This document shows positions 44,780-53,927 of a stretch of DNA of 64,000 nt, one piece after another. The position numbers and the translations under genes are program-made. Each line of letters starts with the position of its first letter. Positions within the stretch are counted from its first letter, which is position 1. A model generated the notes under the pieces. The model was not told the origin of the DNA. It saw nothing but the letters and a program-made list of their open reading frames with translations, and made no database searches. The DNA is taken from assembly GCA_036675815.1 (NCBI GenBank), contig JAKFEE010000004.1, forward strand, positions 1 through 64,000. Reading direction: 5' to 3'. The DNA is from JAKFEE01 sp036675815 (GTDB lineage: Bacteria; Pseudomonadota; Alphaproteobacteria; Rhodospirillales; Magnetospirillaceae).

Positions 44780-45892
44780 ATGTTCGATATCGATCTCGAG
44801 AAGGGGGCCCGCGTCGTCGTCGCCATGTCGGGCGGCGTCGATTCGTCGGTGACGGCGGCGGTGCTCAAGGCGCAGGGGTATGAGGTGGTCGGCGTGACCA
44901 TGCAGCTCTACGACCATGGCCAGGCGGTGAAGCGGGCCGCCTCGTGCTGTGCCGGCCGTGACATCTACGACGCCCGCCGCGTCGCCGACGCCATCGGCAT
45001 CCCGCACTACGTGCTGGATTACGAGGGGCGCTTCCAGGCCGACGTCATCGACCGCTTCGCCGACGCTTACGTGCAGGGGCTGACGCCGATCCCGTGCGTG
45101 CTGTGCAACCAGACGGTCAAGTTCCGCGACCTCTTGGGCGCCGCCCGCGATCTCGGCGCCGCGGCCCTGGCCACCGGCCACTATGTGCGGCGCGTGGCGG
45201 GCGGCGAGGGGGCCGAGATGCACCGCGGCGTGGATCCCGCCCGCGACCAGAGCTATTTCCTGTTCGCCACCACCCGCGATCAGCTCGATTTCCTGCGCTT
45301 TCCGCTGGGCGGCATGACCAGCAAGGACGAGACGCGCGCCGAGGCGGCGCGCCTTGGCCTGCCGGTCGCCTCCAAGCCCGACAGCCAGGACATCTGCTTC
45401 GTGCCCGACGGCGACTATGCCGGCGTCGTCGCCAGGCTGCGGCCCGGCGCCGCCCGGCCCGGCGACATCGTCGATCTCGACGGCCGCGTCCTCGGCCGCC
45501 ATCGCGGCGTCATCCACTACACGGTGGGCCAGCGCAAGGGCTTGGGAATCGGTGGCGGCCCGCCGCTCTACGTGGTGCGCCTGGATGCCGCCGCCGCCCG
45601 CGTCGTCGTCGGCCCGCGCGCGGCGCTGGGGCGCACGGAGCTGCCGCTCGCCCGGGTCAACTGGCTGGGGCCGGCGCAGGCGGCGGACGACGGCGGCCGG
45701 GCGGCCGAGGGCTTGCGGGTGGCGGTCAAGGTGCGCTCGACCCGGCCGCCGGCGGCGGCGACGCTGCGCCTGGGCGCCGACGCGACCGCCACCGTCGAGC
45801 TTGACGAGCCCGAACCCGGCGTCGCCCCCGGCCAGGCCTGCGTGTTCTACGCCGGCGACCGCTGTCTGGGCGGCGGCTGGATCGCCGCCTGA
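44780..45892 (+). CDS. mnmA: tRNA-specific 2-thiouridylase MnmA
   Basis: Adds sulfur to U34 of tRNA-Lys, -Glu and -Gln. The 370-residue product has the PP-loop VVVAMSGGVDSSVTAAVLK, the first catalytic Cys in GLTPIPCVLCNQTVKFRDLL, ATGHYVRR, and the second in SKPDSQDICFVPDGDY. A C-terminal tRNA-binding beta-barrel follows (HYTVGQRKGLGIGG). It belongs functionally with iscS, which supplies the sulfur. Upstream lies a palindromic repeat instead of a clear promoter. Confidence 0.95.
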   Translation: MFDIDLEKGARVVVAMSGGVDSSVTAAVLKAQGYEVVGVTMQLYDHGQAVKRAASCCAGRDIYDARRVADAIGIPHYVLDYEGRFQADVIDRFADAYVQGLTPIPCVLCNQTVKFRDLLGAARDLGAAALATGHYVRRVAGGEGAEMHRGVDPARDQSYFLFATTRDQLDFLRFPLGGMTSKDETRAEAARLGLPVASKPDSQDICFVPDGDYAGVVARLRPGAARPGDIVDLDGRVLGRHRGVIHYTVGQRKGLGIGGGPPLYVVRLDAAAARVVVGPRAALGRTELPLARVNWLGPAQAADDGGRAAEGLRVAVKVRSTRPPAAATLRLGADATATVELDEPEPGVAPGQACVFYAGDRCLGGGWIAA

Positions 45893-45959
45893 CCCTGGCG
45901 GGCGGACCCGGCGCGCCGGGCGGGGCGCCGGCGGGGCGCTGGGCGGGGCGCGGTGGCTA

Positions 45960-45988
45960 TTGACAGCCCCGGCCGCAGCCTTTATATC
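45960..45988 (+). promoter_or_regulatory. Promoter of tRNA-Met
   Basis: A perfect TTGACA at 45960-45965 is followed after 17 bases by TATATC at 45983-45988. Transcription would start a few bases before the tRNA at 46004. Confidence 0.75.
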
Positions 45989-46003
45989 GCCATCTCTCGC
46001 TGC

Positions 46004-46080
46004 GGCGGAGTAGCTCAGCTGGTTAGAGCAGCGGAATCATAATCCGCGTGTCGGGGGTTCAAGTCCCTCCTCCGCTACCA
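46004..46080 (+). tRNA. tRNA-Met (anticodon CAT)
   Basis: The 77-base cloverleaf has acceptor GGCGGAG/CTCCGCT, a D arm TAGCTCAGCTGGTTAGAGC, the anticodon loop ATCATAA on a GCGGA/TCCGC stem, and a T arm GGGGGTTCAAGTCCCTC with encoded CCA. It reads as elongator Met. A TilS-modified tRNA-Ile2 cannot be fully excluded from the anticodon alone, but the body matches alphaproteobacterial tRNA-Met. Confidence 0.93.
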
Positions 46081-46084
46081 ACAA

Positions 46085-46119
46085 AAAGGCCCGCTCGGTC
46101 AAGGACTTAGCGGGCCTTT
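46085..46119 (+). terminator. Terminator of tRNA-Met
   Basis: AAAGGCCCGCT and AGCGGGCCTTT form a perfect 11-base stem with a 13-base loop, four bases after the tRNA. Confidence 0.8.
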
Positions 46120-46120
46120 C

Positions 46121-46866
46121 ACTTTGCATTCCATGTGCTTGCAGCTTCCGCGAAAAGGCTAAGTTTTCCACGGTTTCCAGCTGTTTCGCCCTTTCCGTTG
46201 CAGATAGGTTGCACAGGAGCGGACACAATATTCTCGTCGTATTCACCCAGCGGGCGCGATCTGCTTCGGCTCATCGCCAGCTGGGCGATGGACGTTGGGG
46301 TCGCCCCTTTTGACCTTCCACATAATTCTGGAACATCCGACCTTCTATGTAGCCCTCTGGATTCCGTATCGGGCGCTTTCGCTAGACGACGGGAACGCGA
46401 AGTTCCGGACGCTGCTCAACAAACTTGCAGCTTATCGGTCGCGTCGATGAGGGTGAAGCTACCCAAATTCACAATAATTAGGGATTTGGCCACCGACAGG
46501 GCCAAACGTTCTTCACGCAGGTGGCGCCGCAACAATCTCGCGGCGATGACCATCAGTGATATGGCGCTCAATGGCGTTTCGTATAATCGGTTAGACTGGG
46601 GAGTGGCATCGAACCAAAATCTGACGAACCGCTAAGTATGGCTGCTCCCGGTAAGTCAGGTGGTCGCCTTCCGGAGTCAATGCCGCCTGTCTCGGACTAC
46701 CCTTCAATACTAGGGGGCGGATCGCAGGTGCGGTCGTGGCAGCTGCGTAAGCTGTCCCTACTGAACGTTGCATCGCTGGACGGTTGTTGTTCGATGCTGT
46801 AATCTTCCAGATATCCTCCTCTCAATAAAGTGGCGTGCGAATCTGCCAATCTGAAAGCTCGGCCTC
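46121..46866. other. 746-base region between tRNA-Met and the defence genes
   Basis: No intact gene was recognised. One plus-strand stretch (about 46320-46452) reads IILEHPTFYVALWIPYRALS and FRTLLNKLAAYRSRR then a stop, and has normal protein composition without a start codon. It may be the end of a broken gene. GC content falls from left to right toward the AAA gene. It probably holds the promoter of the defence pair and the left end of an island inserted next to the tRNA. Confidence 0.45.
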
Positions 46867-48138
46867 ATGACAAATGTAATCGAACGCGTGTCCATTACCG
46901 GATTTTGGGGCGACAAAACCGTCGAAATGAAATTCCACAAATTAAGGAATTTTATCATAGGAGTGAACGGATCCGGAAAAACGACATTTATTGATCTGCT
47001 CAGTGCTTCTCTTCGGATGGATTTCGAGACTCTTACAAAACACGAATTTGATGAGATAACTATAGTCCTCAAGACAATTGGTAAGAATCAGAAGCCCGTA
47101 ATCAGACTTACAAAACGCTTTATCAATGAATATCTCGCTCAGATTACATATTTTCTAAAGCCAAGTACGTCCGGAAAGATCACAAAGTATGACTTTGATG
47201 ATTTTGCTGACATACGAATGGCTAAACGTCGCCGGATCACTCCCCGAAACGAGGCGCAGCACCTCGGCCTACAGCAACAGCTGTCAGAGCTGATCAACCT
47301 ATCGTGGCTCCCGATCTGGCGTACACATCATACGGCGCTTCGAGAGGTTGCCGACGATCGGCTTATTCCCTCGATTGATGCTAAGCTATGGCAGATCACT
47401 AAAGATTTTGCTACGTACTTCTCCTCTCTCCAGACGCAAGCGCAGAGAGAAACCGACGTATTCCAAGAAAAAATATTTCTTTCACTTATAAACATTCCAG
47501 ATCGTAGACACATGAGTAATCTATCTGTGCGCCATGATGCGGGCTCAGATCAATCGGAGCTTGAGGAGGTGTTTAATGAATTCAATATGGATAGGGTAAG
47601 GGCTAGAAAATCTATTTTAAATCATTTTGAGCGATTTCGCGCTGCCTCAGAACGTTTTCGTACGAATGGGTCGATTAGTGCAGAAGATTTGGTGGTTCTT
47701 TATGACAACCAAAGAATTAGTCGAATATTATTTGACTGGCGACGCCTTGAGGCCTCAAAGAAGCGTATATTTTCCGAAAGAGACACATTTATTAGAATAA
47801 TAAATCGTCTGTTTTCTAGGAAGAAGGCGATAATTACAGATCGAAACGAAATCCAAATCGTGACCCAGTCGGGGAAAAGGTTTTCTCCTGCAGTATTGTC
47901 TTCTGGTGAGAAGCAAGTATTTATTATGCTTGGAGAGGTGCTTCTCTATGAGAAGCGGCCATTTGTCTTCATTGCTGACGAGCCGGAGCTCTCTCTCCAT
48001 GTTGGATGGCAGTCTGAGCTGGTAAAAAGTATTCATGGGTTAAATGGCAATGTTCAAATAATATTTGCAACTCACTCTCCTGACATTGTTGGCGATCATT
48101 CAGGCGATATCATTCAGATTGAGGAGCGCATACGGTGA
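46867..48138 (+). CDS. AAA family ATPase, AriA-like (PARIS-type defence)
   Basis: A 423-residue ABC/SMC-like AAA15-type ATPase. Walker A IIGVNGSGKTTFI is at 30-42, the signature region AVLSSGEKQVFIMLGE near 343-358, Walker B FVFIADEPELSLH near 367, and the switch His in IFATHSPDIVGD. The central 100-330 is helical and low in similarity. It is followed, with a 4-base overlap, by a DUF4435 gene; in PARIS systems AriA forms a cage that holds AriB until triggered. The DNA is clearly AT-richer than the window. General OLD-like ATPase is the alternative. Confidence 0.8.
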   Translation: MTNVIERVSITGFWGDKTVEMKFHKLRNFIIGVNGSGKTTFIDLLSASLRMDFETLTKHEFDEITIVLKTIGKNQKPVIRLTKRFINEYLAQITYFLKPSTSGKITKYDFDDFADIRMAKRRRITPRNEAQHLGLQQQLSELINLSWLPIWRTHHTALREVADDRLIPSIDAKLWQITKDFATYFSSLQTQAQRETDVFQEKIFLSLINIPDRRHMSNLSVRHDAGSDQSELEEVFNEFNMDRVRARKSILNHFERFRAASERFRTNGSISAEDLVVLYDNQRISRILFDWRRLEASKKRIFSERDTFIRIINRLFSRKKAIITDRNEIQIVTQSGKRFSPAVLSSGEKQVFIMLGEVLLYEKRPFVFIADEPELSLHVGWQSELVKSIHGLNGNVQIIFATHSPDIVGDHSGDIIQIEERIR

Positions 48139-48959
48139 GATTTCGGCGAAGTGACGCTGGTGTCACTAACTATAGTCATTTTCTAAAAGTCGATTACGTC
48201 GCGTATGTTGAGGGTAAGACCGATATTGGGTATTGGCAGACTATGTTCTCTGTTTTTCGACCGAATATGAAGATTAGATTCGAAAAGAGAGATGGTATTG
48301 ATAATATGTCAAGTATTGTTGATAGTATTATTCATGGACGTATAGGAAACGTTTTTGTTTGTAGAGATGCCGATTATAGGCCTTTGCTAGGCACCGACCA
48401 GATTCACGACCGCCTATTGAGGACCCACGGCTATAGCTTCGAAAATGACTTCTTCACAGAGGAGGCAGCGGCAGCGGTCGCTTGTCTGATTGCCCCAAGG
48501 CCCATGGAGGAGAGATTCCTAAAGCGTGCATTCAGGCGATATTTCACCAAACTGTCCAAAATCGGCGAAGTCCTCCTACGGCTCGATGTGTCCTTCGTCG
48601 CTATGGGCGACGGCATGATTTCTCGAAAGAACCCGAAAGATCTTATGACTGGAGATCAAAAGAACGGCTTCGCCTTCTCGACGCTAGATGCCAAGCACCG
48701 CTATCGGATGAGGCGTCAAGCTGGGCCACGGGGAGAGATTGATTTCGGCCCGCACGGAAATATTTTCCCCCGCTATTACTGCGGACATTCGGTCTGGTTC
48801 GTCTTGCTAGCGTGGTCTCGCTCCGTCGTTGAGCGTCGAGCCGGACGCCCGCAAAATGCCAGCAACAGTGTTATCAAGAACCACCTGCTGAGTCATTACG
48901 AGATGCTCGTATCGCCAGCAACGCGAAATTTTATGGCAAATCAGCTGGGGCGCTTGTAG
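48135..48959 (+). CDS. DUF4435 TOPRIM-like nuclease, AriB-like (PARIS-type defence)
   Basis: A 274-residue effector candidate. The TOPRIM pattern is visible: Glu26 in VAYVEGKTDIGYW and the DxD in FVCRDADY (D78, D80). The DUF4435-type YSFENDFFTEE follows. The C-terminal half (about 140-270) is helical and unassigned. It starts at GTG overlapping the ATPase stop (GTGA), so the two are coupled. In known PARIS systems this protein cleaves tRNA after release; here that is an inference. Base use is like the upstream gene. Confidence 0.8.
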   Translation: MRFRRSDAGVTNYSHFLKVDYVAYVEGKTDIGYWQTMFSVFRPNMKIRFEKRDGIDNMSSIVDSIIHGRIGNVFVCRDADYRPLLGTDQIHDRLLRTHGYSFENDFFTEEAAAAVACLIAPRPMEERFLKRAFRRYFTKLSKIGEVLLRLDVSFVAMGDGMISRKNPKDLMTGDQKNGFAFSTLDAKHRYRMRRQAGPRGEIDFGPHGNIFPRYYCGHSVWFVLLAWSRSVVERRAGRPQNASNSVIKNHLLSHYEMLVSPATRNFMANQLGRL

Positions 48960-49101
48960 AAATCCGTCGTTGCATGGTCTCTGCGGGCAGACGGCGGAAT
49001 AGGGGGAGGCATTCAAGCCCCATATGCATCGTTTGCTGCCATGCCAGGCCGATCGGTGCTCCAGCGCGGAGGTTCGCGGGTGCGTGGCCGCCCGTCTGCC
49101 A

Positions 49102-49893
49102 TCACACCGGCCCGGGACTGCGTTTCGGCATGTAATGGAGCACCGCCATCTCGGCGGCGATGACCACGAGATAGGCGATGATGCCGATGGCCGTCAGCAG
49201 CATGATGATGACGAAGACCATCGCGGTATTGGCCTGCCCCTCGCCGAAGACCAGGAGGTAGCCGAGTCCGGTGTTGCCGCCGACCATCTCGCCGACGACG
49301 ACGCCGATGACGGCCAGCGTCGAGGCGATACGCAGCCCCGAGAACAGCGCCGGCATCGAGGCGGGGAACTCGACCTTGCGGAAGACCTGGAAGCGCCCGC
49401 CGCTGAACGCCCGGACGAGGTTGATCATGTCGCGGTCGACCGTGCGCATGGCCCCCAGCACGTTGACCATGACGGGAAAGAACACGATCAGCACCGCCAC
49501 CAGAATCTTCGGGTAGACGGTATAGCCGAACCACATGACGAACAGCGGCGCGAACGCCACCTTGGGCGCGATCTGCAGGGCCAGGATGTAGGGCGACAAC
49601 ACCACTTCGGCGGTCGGCGACAGGCCGAGGCCGTAGCCGACGATCATGCCCAGCAGGGCGCCGAGAGCAAAGCCCACCGCCACTTCGGCCATGGTCACGC
49701 CCGAGTGCATCACCAGCGCATCGTGCCGCAGCATGCGGGCCGCCTCGCCGATGACGTCGGAGAGCGGCGGGATGATGAATGCCGGCACGCCGGCGGCGCC
49801 GGGCAGCCACTCCCAGGCGGCGGCGAACACCACCGCGAGGAGAAGGCTGCCCAGCACGCCCGGACGCAGCAGCGCGTTCAGGAATCCAGCCAT
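49102..49893 (-). CDS. ABC transporter permease (SsuC/TauC-like)
   Basis: Inner-membrane subunit of a nitrate/sulfonate/taurine-type importer. The 263-residue product has about six hydrophobic segments, with the EAA-type loop in RAFSGGRFQVFRKVEFPASMP, followed by GLRIASTLAVIGVVVGEM. It is the last gene of the minus-strand operon and follows the binding-protein gene by nine bases. The substrate is unknown and probably the compound broken down by this locus. Confidence 0.9.
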   Translation of the reverse strand: MAGFLNALLRPGVLGSLLLAVVFAAAWEWLPGAAGVPAFIIPPLSDVIGEAARMLRHDALVMHSGVTMAEVAVGFALGALLGMIVGYGLGLSPTAEVVLSPYILALQIAPKVAFAPLFVMWFGYTVYPKILVAVLIVFFPVMVNVLGAMRTVDRDMINLVRAFSGGRFQVFRKVEFPASMPALFSGLRIASTLAVIGVVVGEMVGGNTGLGYLLVFGEGQANTAMVFVIIMLLTAIGIIAYLVVIAAEMAVLHYMPKRSPGPV

Positions 49894-49902
49894 GGCCGGC
49901 TC

Positions 49903-50892
49903 CTACTGGACGAACTGGTTGGTGTAGAGCTGATCGATCGGCGTCTTGGTGCGGATGATGTCCTGGGCCAGGTAGAAGTCCTGGAGCCTGGCCAGCTTGA
50001 CCGGGTCCATCGCGCCGAGCACCGCCTGTCCCGGATAGACCTTCTCGGCGTAGTAGCCGAGGATCTTGGCCATCGCCTCCTCCTTGCCGGCATGCTGCGG
50101 TACCGCGGCCACATAGTCCTTGGCGGCGGCGCGCGGATCCTTCATCACGTCGGCCAAGCCCTTGAGCGTGGCGCGGACGAACCCCTGGATGGCCTTCGGT
50201 TTCTTGGCGATGGTCTCGTCCGAGGCGATGATCGCCTGCGCCATGCCGGGGAAGTACTGGTCGACGGCGAACCAGTTGACCGGAATATTGGCCTCTTCCA
50301 CGGCGGCGGCCCATTCCGGAACGCCCGCCATCGCCGGGGCATCGCCGCTGATCATCAGCTTGGAGACGCCGGCCGGGCCGACCGCCTGGGCATCGACGTC
50401 GTTCTTGGTCAGGTTGACCGCGCCCAGGGCGCCGAGCAGCGAGTAGTAGGTGGTGTCCTGATAGGCCATCACCGCCACCGTCTTGCCCTTGAGATCGGCC
50501 GGCCCCTTGATGCCGGAATCGGCGCGGACGACGATCTGGGTCAGAGCCCTGCCGCCGAGCAGGGCCACCGTCTTCACCGGCACACCATTGGGGCGGACGA
50601 TGACCGGGGTATCGCCGATGCCGCCGCCGAGATCGGCGTTGCCGGCGCCGACCTGCTTGGCGACGTCGGCGCCGCCCTTGCCGACGACGAACTCGACCTC
50701 CAGGCCCTCGGCCTGGTAGTAGCCCTTGGCCCGGGCCAGCATGAACGGCGAGAACGCCGGCAGGAAGCTGGGGGCAGGGAACAGGTAGGTGAGCTTTTCC
50801 GCGGCGGCGGCGCCGCCGGCGGCAAGGGCCGCGACGGACAGCGCCAGGGTGACGGAGACCTTCCTCAGCAAGCCCGCTCGAAACCTAGCCAT
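49903..50892 (-). CDS. ABC transporter substrate-binding protein (NMT1/TauA-like)
   Basis: Periplasmic binding protein of 329 residues with a Sec signal (LALSVAALAAGGAAAAEKLT, cleavage near 31). The ligand-binding body has FMLARAKGYYQAEGLEVEFV, GNADLGGGIGDTPVIVRPNG and DLKGKTVAVMAYQDTTYYS, typical of NMT1/SsuA proteins. In this superfamily ligands are often small aromatic or sulfonate acids. Its position between ATPase and permease genes makes the importer complete. Confidence 0.9.
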   Translation of the reverse strand: MARFRAGLLRKVSVTLALSVAALAAGGAAAAEKLTYLFPAPSFLPAFSPFMLARAKGYYQAEGLEVEFVVGKGGADVAKQVGAGNADLGGGIGDTPVIVRPNGVPVKTVALLGGRALTQIVVRADSGIKGPADLKGKTVAVMAYQDTTYYSLLGALGAVNLTKNDVDAQAVGPAGVSKLMISGDAPAMAGVPEWAAAVEEANIPVNWFAVDQYFPGMAQAIIASDETIAKKPKAIQGFVRATLKGLADVMKDPRAAAKDYVAAVPQHAGKEEAMAKILGYYAEKVYPGQAVLGAMDPVKLARLQDFYLAQDIIRTKTPIDQLYTNQFVQ

Positions 50893-50904
50893 CGTTAGCC
50901 TCCC

Positions 50905-51705
50905 TCAATGTGAATTGGCGTTGCGGTCATCTATGTGCAGGAGATCGACCAGTTCACCGACGTATTCGCCCATCCGCGGGTCCTGGCGACGTCCGAACGG
51001 ATCGGATCGGTCGGGGATCTCGATCGCCATCTCGCGGATGATCGTTCCCGGCCGGCTGCTCATCACCAGCACGCGGTCCGACAAGGCGACCGCCTCGGCC
51101 AGATCGTGGGTGATGAACAAGGCGGTCTTGCCGGTCTCGGCGAGCATCCTGCCGAGATCGGACTGCAGGACCATCTTGGTTTGGGCATCGACCGCCGAGA
51201 AGGGCTCATCGAGGAGGATGACGTCGGGATCGACCGCCAGCGTGCGCGCCAGGGCGGCGCGCTGGCGCATGCCGCCCGATAGTTGATGCGGGTAGTGATG
51301 GAAGAACGAGTCGAGATCGAAGCGGGCCAACTGGAACTTGGCCTTCTCCCGCCGAACCTGCTTCGGCTCGCCGCGGATCTCGAGCCCGAGCTCGACGTTT
51401 TCCAGGATCGTCCGCCACGGTAGCAGCAGATCCTTTTGCAGCATGAAGGCGACGTGCCGGCTCGGCCCCGCCACATGCTCGCCATCGACGAAGACTTCGC
51501 CGCCGTTGGGGCGGTCGAGCCCGGCGCCCATCGACAGCAAAGTACTCTTGCCGCAGCCGCTCGGCCCGATCAGCGACACCACCTCGCCTTCGCCAATCGC
51601 CAGGCTGACATCGCTGACGGCGACGAGGGGGGCGGCCGGGCCGCCCCCGCGGTTCCTGATCGGGAAGGCCCGGGTCACCTTCCGAAACTCCAGCCGCGCG
51701 TCCAT
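50905..51705 (-). CDS. ABC transporter ATP-binding protein (SsuB/TauB-like)
   Basis: The 266-residue ATPase has Walker A GPSGCGKSTLLSMGAGLDRP, the Q-loop FMLQKDLLLPWRTILENVEL, the signature HQLSGGMRQRAALARTL and Walker B VILLDEPFSAVDAQTK with FITHDL. This is the nitrate/sulfonate type. ATG 51705 is chosen by family alignment; earlier starts lie in shadow sequence. It starts ten bases after the ubiD stop. Confidence 0.92.
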   Translation of the reverse strand: MDARLEFRKVTRAFPIRNRGGGPAAPLVAVSDVSLAIGEGEVVSLIGPSGCGKSTLLSMGAGLDRPNGGEVFVDGEHVAGPSRHVAFMLQKDLLLPWRTILENVELGLEIRGEPKQVRREKAKFQLARFDLDSFFHHYPHQLSGGMRQRAALARTLAVDPDVILLDEPFSAVDAQTKMVLQSDLGRMLAETGKTALFITHDLAEAVALSDRVLVMSSRPGTIIREMAIEIPDRSDPFGRRQDPRMGEYVGELVDLLHIDDRNANSH

Positions 51706-51715
51706 GGCGGCGCGC

Positions 51716-53125
51716 TCAGCACTGGCGCCAGGAGAGCCGTTCCCCCCACTTTTCCAGGGTGCGGGCAACGATCTCGGGGTCGTCGACGGTGCGGGGGGCC
51801 TTCTCGCCCCAGAATTCGTATTCCTCGTTGCACATGGTGGCGTCGATGCCGAGCCCGGTCTGCCAGCCCTTTTCCCGCAGGCTGACGGCGGGATCCAGCC
51901 ACTGGCCGGCGCGGCGCGGCAGGATGTTGACGTCGCGATCGGCGCGGACGCGCGTCGACAAGGCCCAGTGGACACTGTCGTAGTCCCAGATGTCGATGTC
52001 CTTGTCGACGACGATGACGTGCTTGTAGCGGGCGTAGGTGGCGCCCCACACCGCGTCCATCACCTGTTGCGGATGGCCGGGGAACAGCTTGTCGATCTTG
52101 ACGATGGCCTCGTAGGTGACGTCGCAGCGCATGTCGAGCACGCCGGGCACCAGGCTCTTGATCGTCTGGTAGGCCACCGCCTGCGAAGATTTGCCGACCG
52201 AGAAGGCGCTTTCCGACGGGTACCACTGCTCGCGGGCGCCGAGATAGATCGGCTTGCGCCGCATGGTGACGCGGGTGACCTCGAACACCGGGTTGGACCG
52301 GGCCTCGCCGTAATAGCCGGTGTACTCGCCGAACCCGCCCTCGATCTCGCGGTGACCCGGGCGGACGAAGCCCTCAAACACGAATTCGCAGGTCGCCGGC
52401 ACCGGGATGTCGATGGTCTGGCACATCACCATGTCGAGCGGCTCGCCGCGCAGCCCGCCGGCGATCTCGAACTCGTCGACGCCGGGCGGGGTGCGGGTGC
52501 TGGCGACGATGAACACCGACGGATCGTAGCCGGTGACCACGGCCATCGGCATGGGTTCGCCGCGGCGCTCGTACTTCATGTAGTGCTGGCGGCCGTGGGT
52601 GTATTCCGGCGCGCCCCAGCCGAGCGTGTTCCGGCTCAGCGTGCCCATGCGGTAGATGCCGGCGTTGAGAACGCCGGTATCGGGATCCTTGGTGATGGAA
52701 ACGCTCAGCGTGCCAGGGAACTTGCCGCCGTCATACTGGTGCCATTTGGTGTTGCAGATGCTGTCGAGATCGATGTCCGAGCCCTCGAGCACGATCTCCT
52801 GGCACGGCGCCTTGGAGACGATGCGCGGCTTCACCGGCTGGGTGGTGCGGCGGCACCACTCGTCGTTGAACGAGTGCCATTTGTCCATGCCCAGCGCCCA
52901 CAGGAAGCGACGGTCGGTGCCCAGCAGGTTGGCGACCATCGGATAGGCGCAGCCCTTGATCCGGTCGAACTGCAGCGCCGGCCCATGCTCCTGCAGGCCG
53001 ATGCGGGTGATGCCGTTGATCTCCCAGTCGGGATCGACTTCCTCGGACACGTGATGCAGGTCGTTCTTGTTCTCGAGGAATTCGAGGAATTCCCGCATGT
53101 CGTACCAGTTCGCCTTCGCCTTCAT
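51716..53125 (-). CDS. UbiD family (de)carboxylase
   Basis: Prenylated-FMN-dependent decarboxylase of the UbiD superfamily, 469 residues. Key blocks are DMREFLEFLENKNDLHHVSE, WHQYDGGKFPGTLSVSITKD and the catalytic region GHREIEGGFGEYTGYYGEAR (about 255-275), holding the Arg/Glu residues used in catalysis. The C-terminal half has VVDKDIDIWDYDSVHWALST. It needs UbiX-made cofactor; no ubiX is in the window. Its ATG overlaps the stop of the coxG-like gene. The substrate is probably an unsaturated or aromatic acid made by the neighbours. Confidence 0.92.
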   Translation of the reverse strand: MKAKANWYDMREFLEFLENKNDLHHVSEEVDPDWEINGITRIGLQEHGPALQFDRIKGCAYPMVANLLGTDRRFLWALGMDKWHSFNDEWCRRTTQPVKPRIVSKAPCQEIVLEGSDIDLDSICNTKWHQYDGGKFPGTLSVSITKDPDTGVLNAGIYRMGTLSRNTLGWGAPEYTHGRQHYMKYERRGEPMPMAVVTGYDPSVFIVASTRTPPGVDEFEIAGGLRGEPLDMVMCQTIDIPVPATCEFVFEGFVRPGHREIEGGFGEYTGYYGEARSNPVFEVTRVTMRRKPIYLGAREQWYPSESAFSVGKSSQAVAYQTIKSLVPGVLDMRCDVTYEAIVKIDKLFPGHPQQVMDAVWGATYARYKHVIVVDKDIDIWDYDSVHWALSTRVRADRDVNILPRRAGQWLDPAVSLREKGWQTGLGIDATMCNEEYEFWGEKAPRTVDDPEIVARTLEKWGERLSWRQC

Positions 53126-53622
53126 GGTTCGATGCCTCCTGAGCAGTGCGCCGTTGCGTCCAGCGCTACGATTTCCGGGACGCCCTCGACACGGGCGCGG
53201 AAGGCCTGGGCAAACTCGTCGCCCAAGCTCTTGGCCTTTTTCTTCATCACGCCTAAGCCGAACTTGCCGAGCCGGCCGGAAATGGAGATCTCCGAGCTGT
53301 AGAAGACCTCAGTGCCGCCATCGACCGCGTCGAGACGAAGGACGTTCCGGGCGAGCAGCAGGCTGGCGCGCGAGCCCTCCTCGCCGCGCGTGACCGAGAG
53401 GACCTGGCTGGGCTCGGCCATTTCGGTGACTTCGACCTCGAAATTGAACGCGGCCTTGATCGGGCCCAGCCCGACGGTGACCCGGCTGCGATAGGTGGTG
53501 GGACTGGTGACGTCGACGTCGGAGCAGCCGGGGACACAGGGACCGACCTCGGTGGGGTCGGTGATGAACCGCCAAACCTGGTCAATCGGTGCTGCTACGA
53601 AGAAGCGTTCCTCGATCTTCAT
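53122..53622 (-). CDS. SRPBCC / CoxG-like protein
   Basis: A 166-residue START-like fold related to CO dehydrogenase subunit G (CoxG). It has KIEERFFVAAPIDQVWRFIT, the CVPGC motif in VGPCVPGCSDVDVT, and a C-terminal hydrophobic strand pattern. Such proteins accompany molybdenum hydroxylases and may help substrate delivery or maturation. The Mo hydroxylase genes lie at the divergent end of this locus. The stop overlaps the ubiD start. Confidence 0.85.
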   Translation of the reverse strand: MKIEERFFVAAPIDQVWRFITDPTEVGPCVPGCSDVDVTSPTTYRSRVTVGLGPIKAAFNFEVEVTEMAEPSQVLSVTRGEEGSRASLLLARNVLRLDAVDGGTEVFYSSEISISGRLGKFGLGVMKKKAKSLGDEFAQAFRARVEGVPEIVALDATAHCSGGIEP

Positions 53623-53849
53623 AGGCCCCCCTCTACGCCGTTTAGTGGCGCAAGTGCGCCGTGGGGAGGCAAAGAGCCAACGTCTCCGGCAAGCCGACCG
53701 ACGGCCTTGCCAAGGCTGGCGACGCATTCCTCCCAGAAACGCACGGCGATTGTTGTTGCCTACCAGAGTGCAGGAGCAGCCGGCGGCGGTCAATAAAAAA
53801 AAGAATGGCATTCGCTATTGGTGTCGGCACTCGCGGATAGGAAGCGCAA

Positions 53850-53904
53850 GGAGCGCGGAGCTCCAGCTCCGCATTTTCACTACGGAGCTGAAGCTCCGCG
53901 CTCC
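53850..53904. repeat. GGAGC-type palindrome between the CoA ligase and coxG-like genes
   Basis: The arm GGAGCGCGGAGCTCCAGCTC, extended by CG, pairs with CGGAGCTGAAGCTCCGCGCT, extended by CC, with one mismatch around a short AT-rich loop. It is a close copy of the repeat at 35523. It sits between two genes on the same strand and could end transcription of the ligase gene. Confidence 0.85.
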
Positions 53905-53927
53905 ATTTCCTTATGGGCCTGGGTGGG

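Noticed and set aside
46037..46246. Minus-strand frame ending EEGLEPPTRGL over tRNA-Met
   Set aside because: This peptide is the well-known false translation of a tRNA gene on the opposite strand; it is not a protein.
48985..49020. Possible direct repeat of the tRNA-Met 3' end (GGGGG..TTCAAG.CCC)
   Set aside because: Similarity to the T arm is short and gapped. It is not a credible attachment-site repeat, so the island's right end stays undefined.
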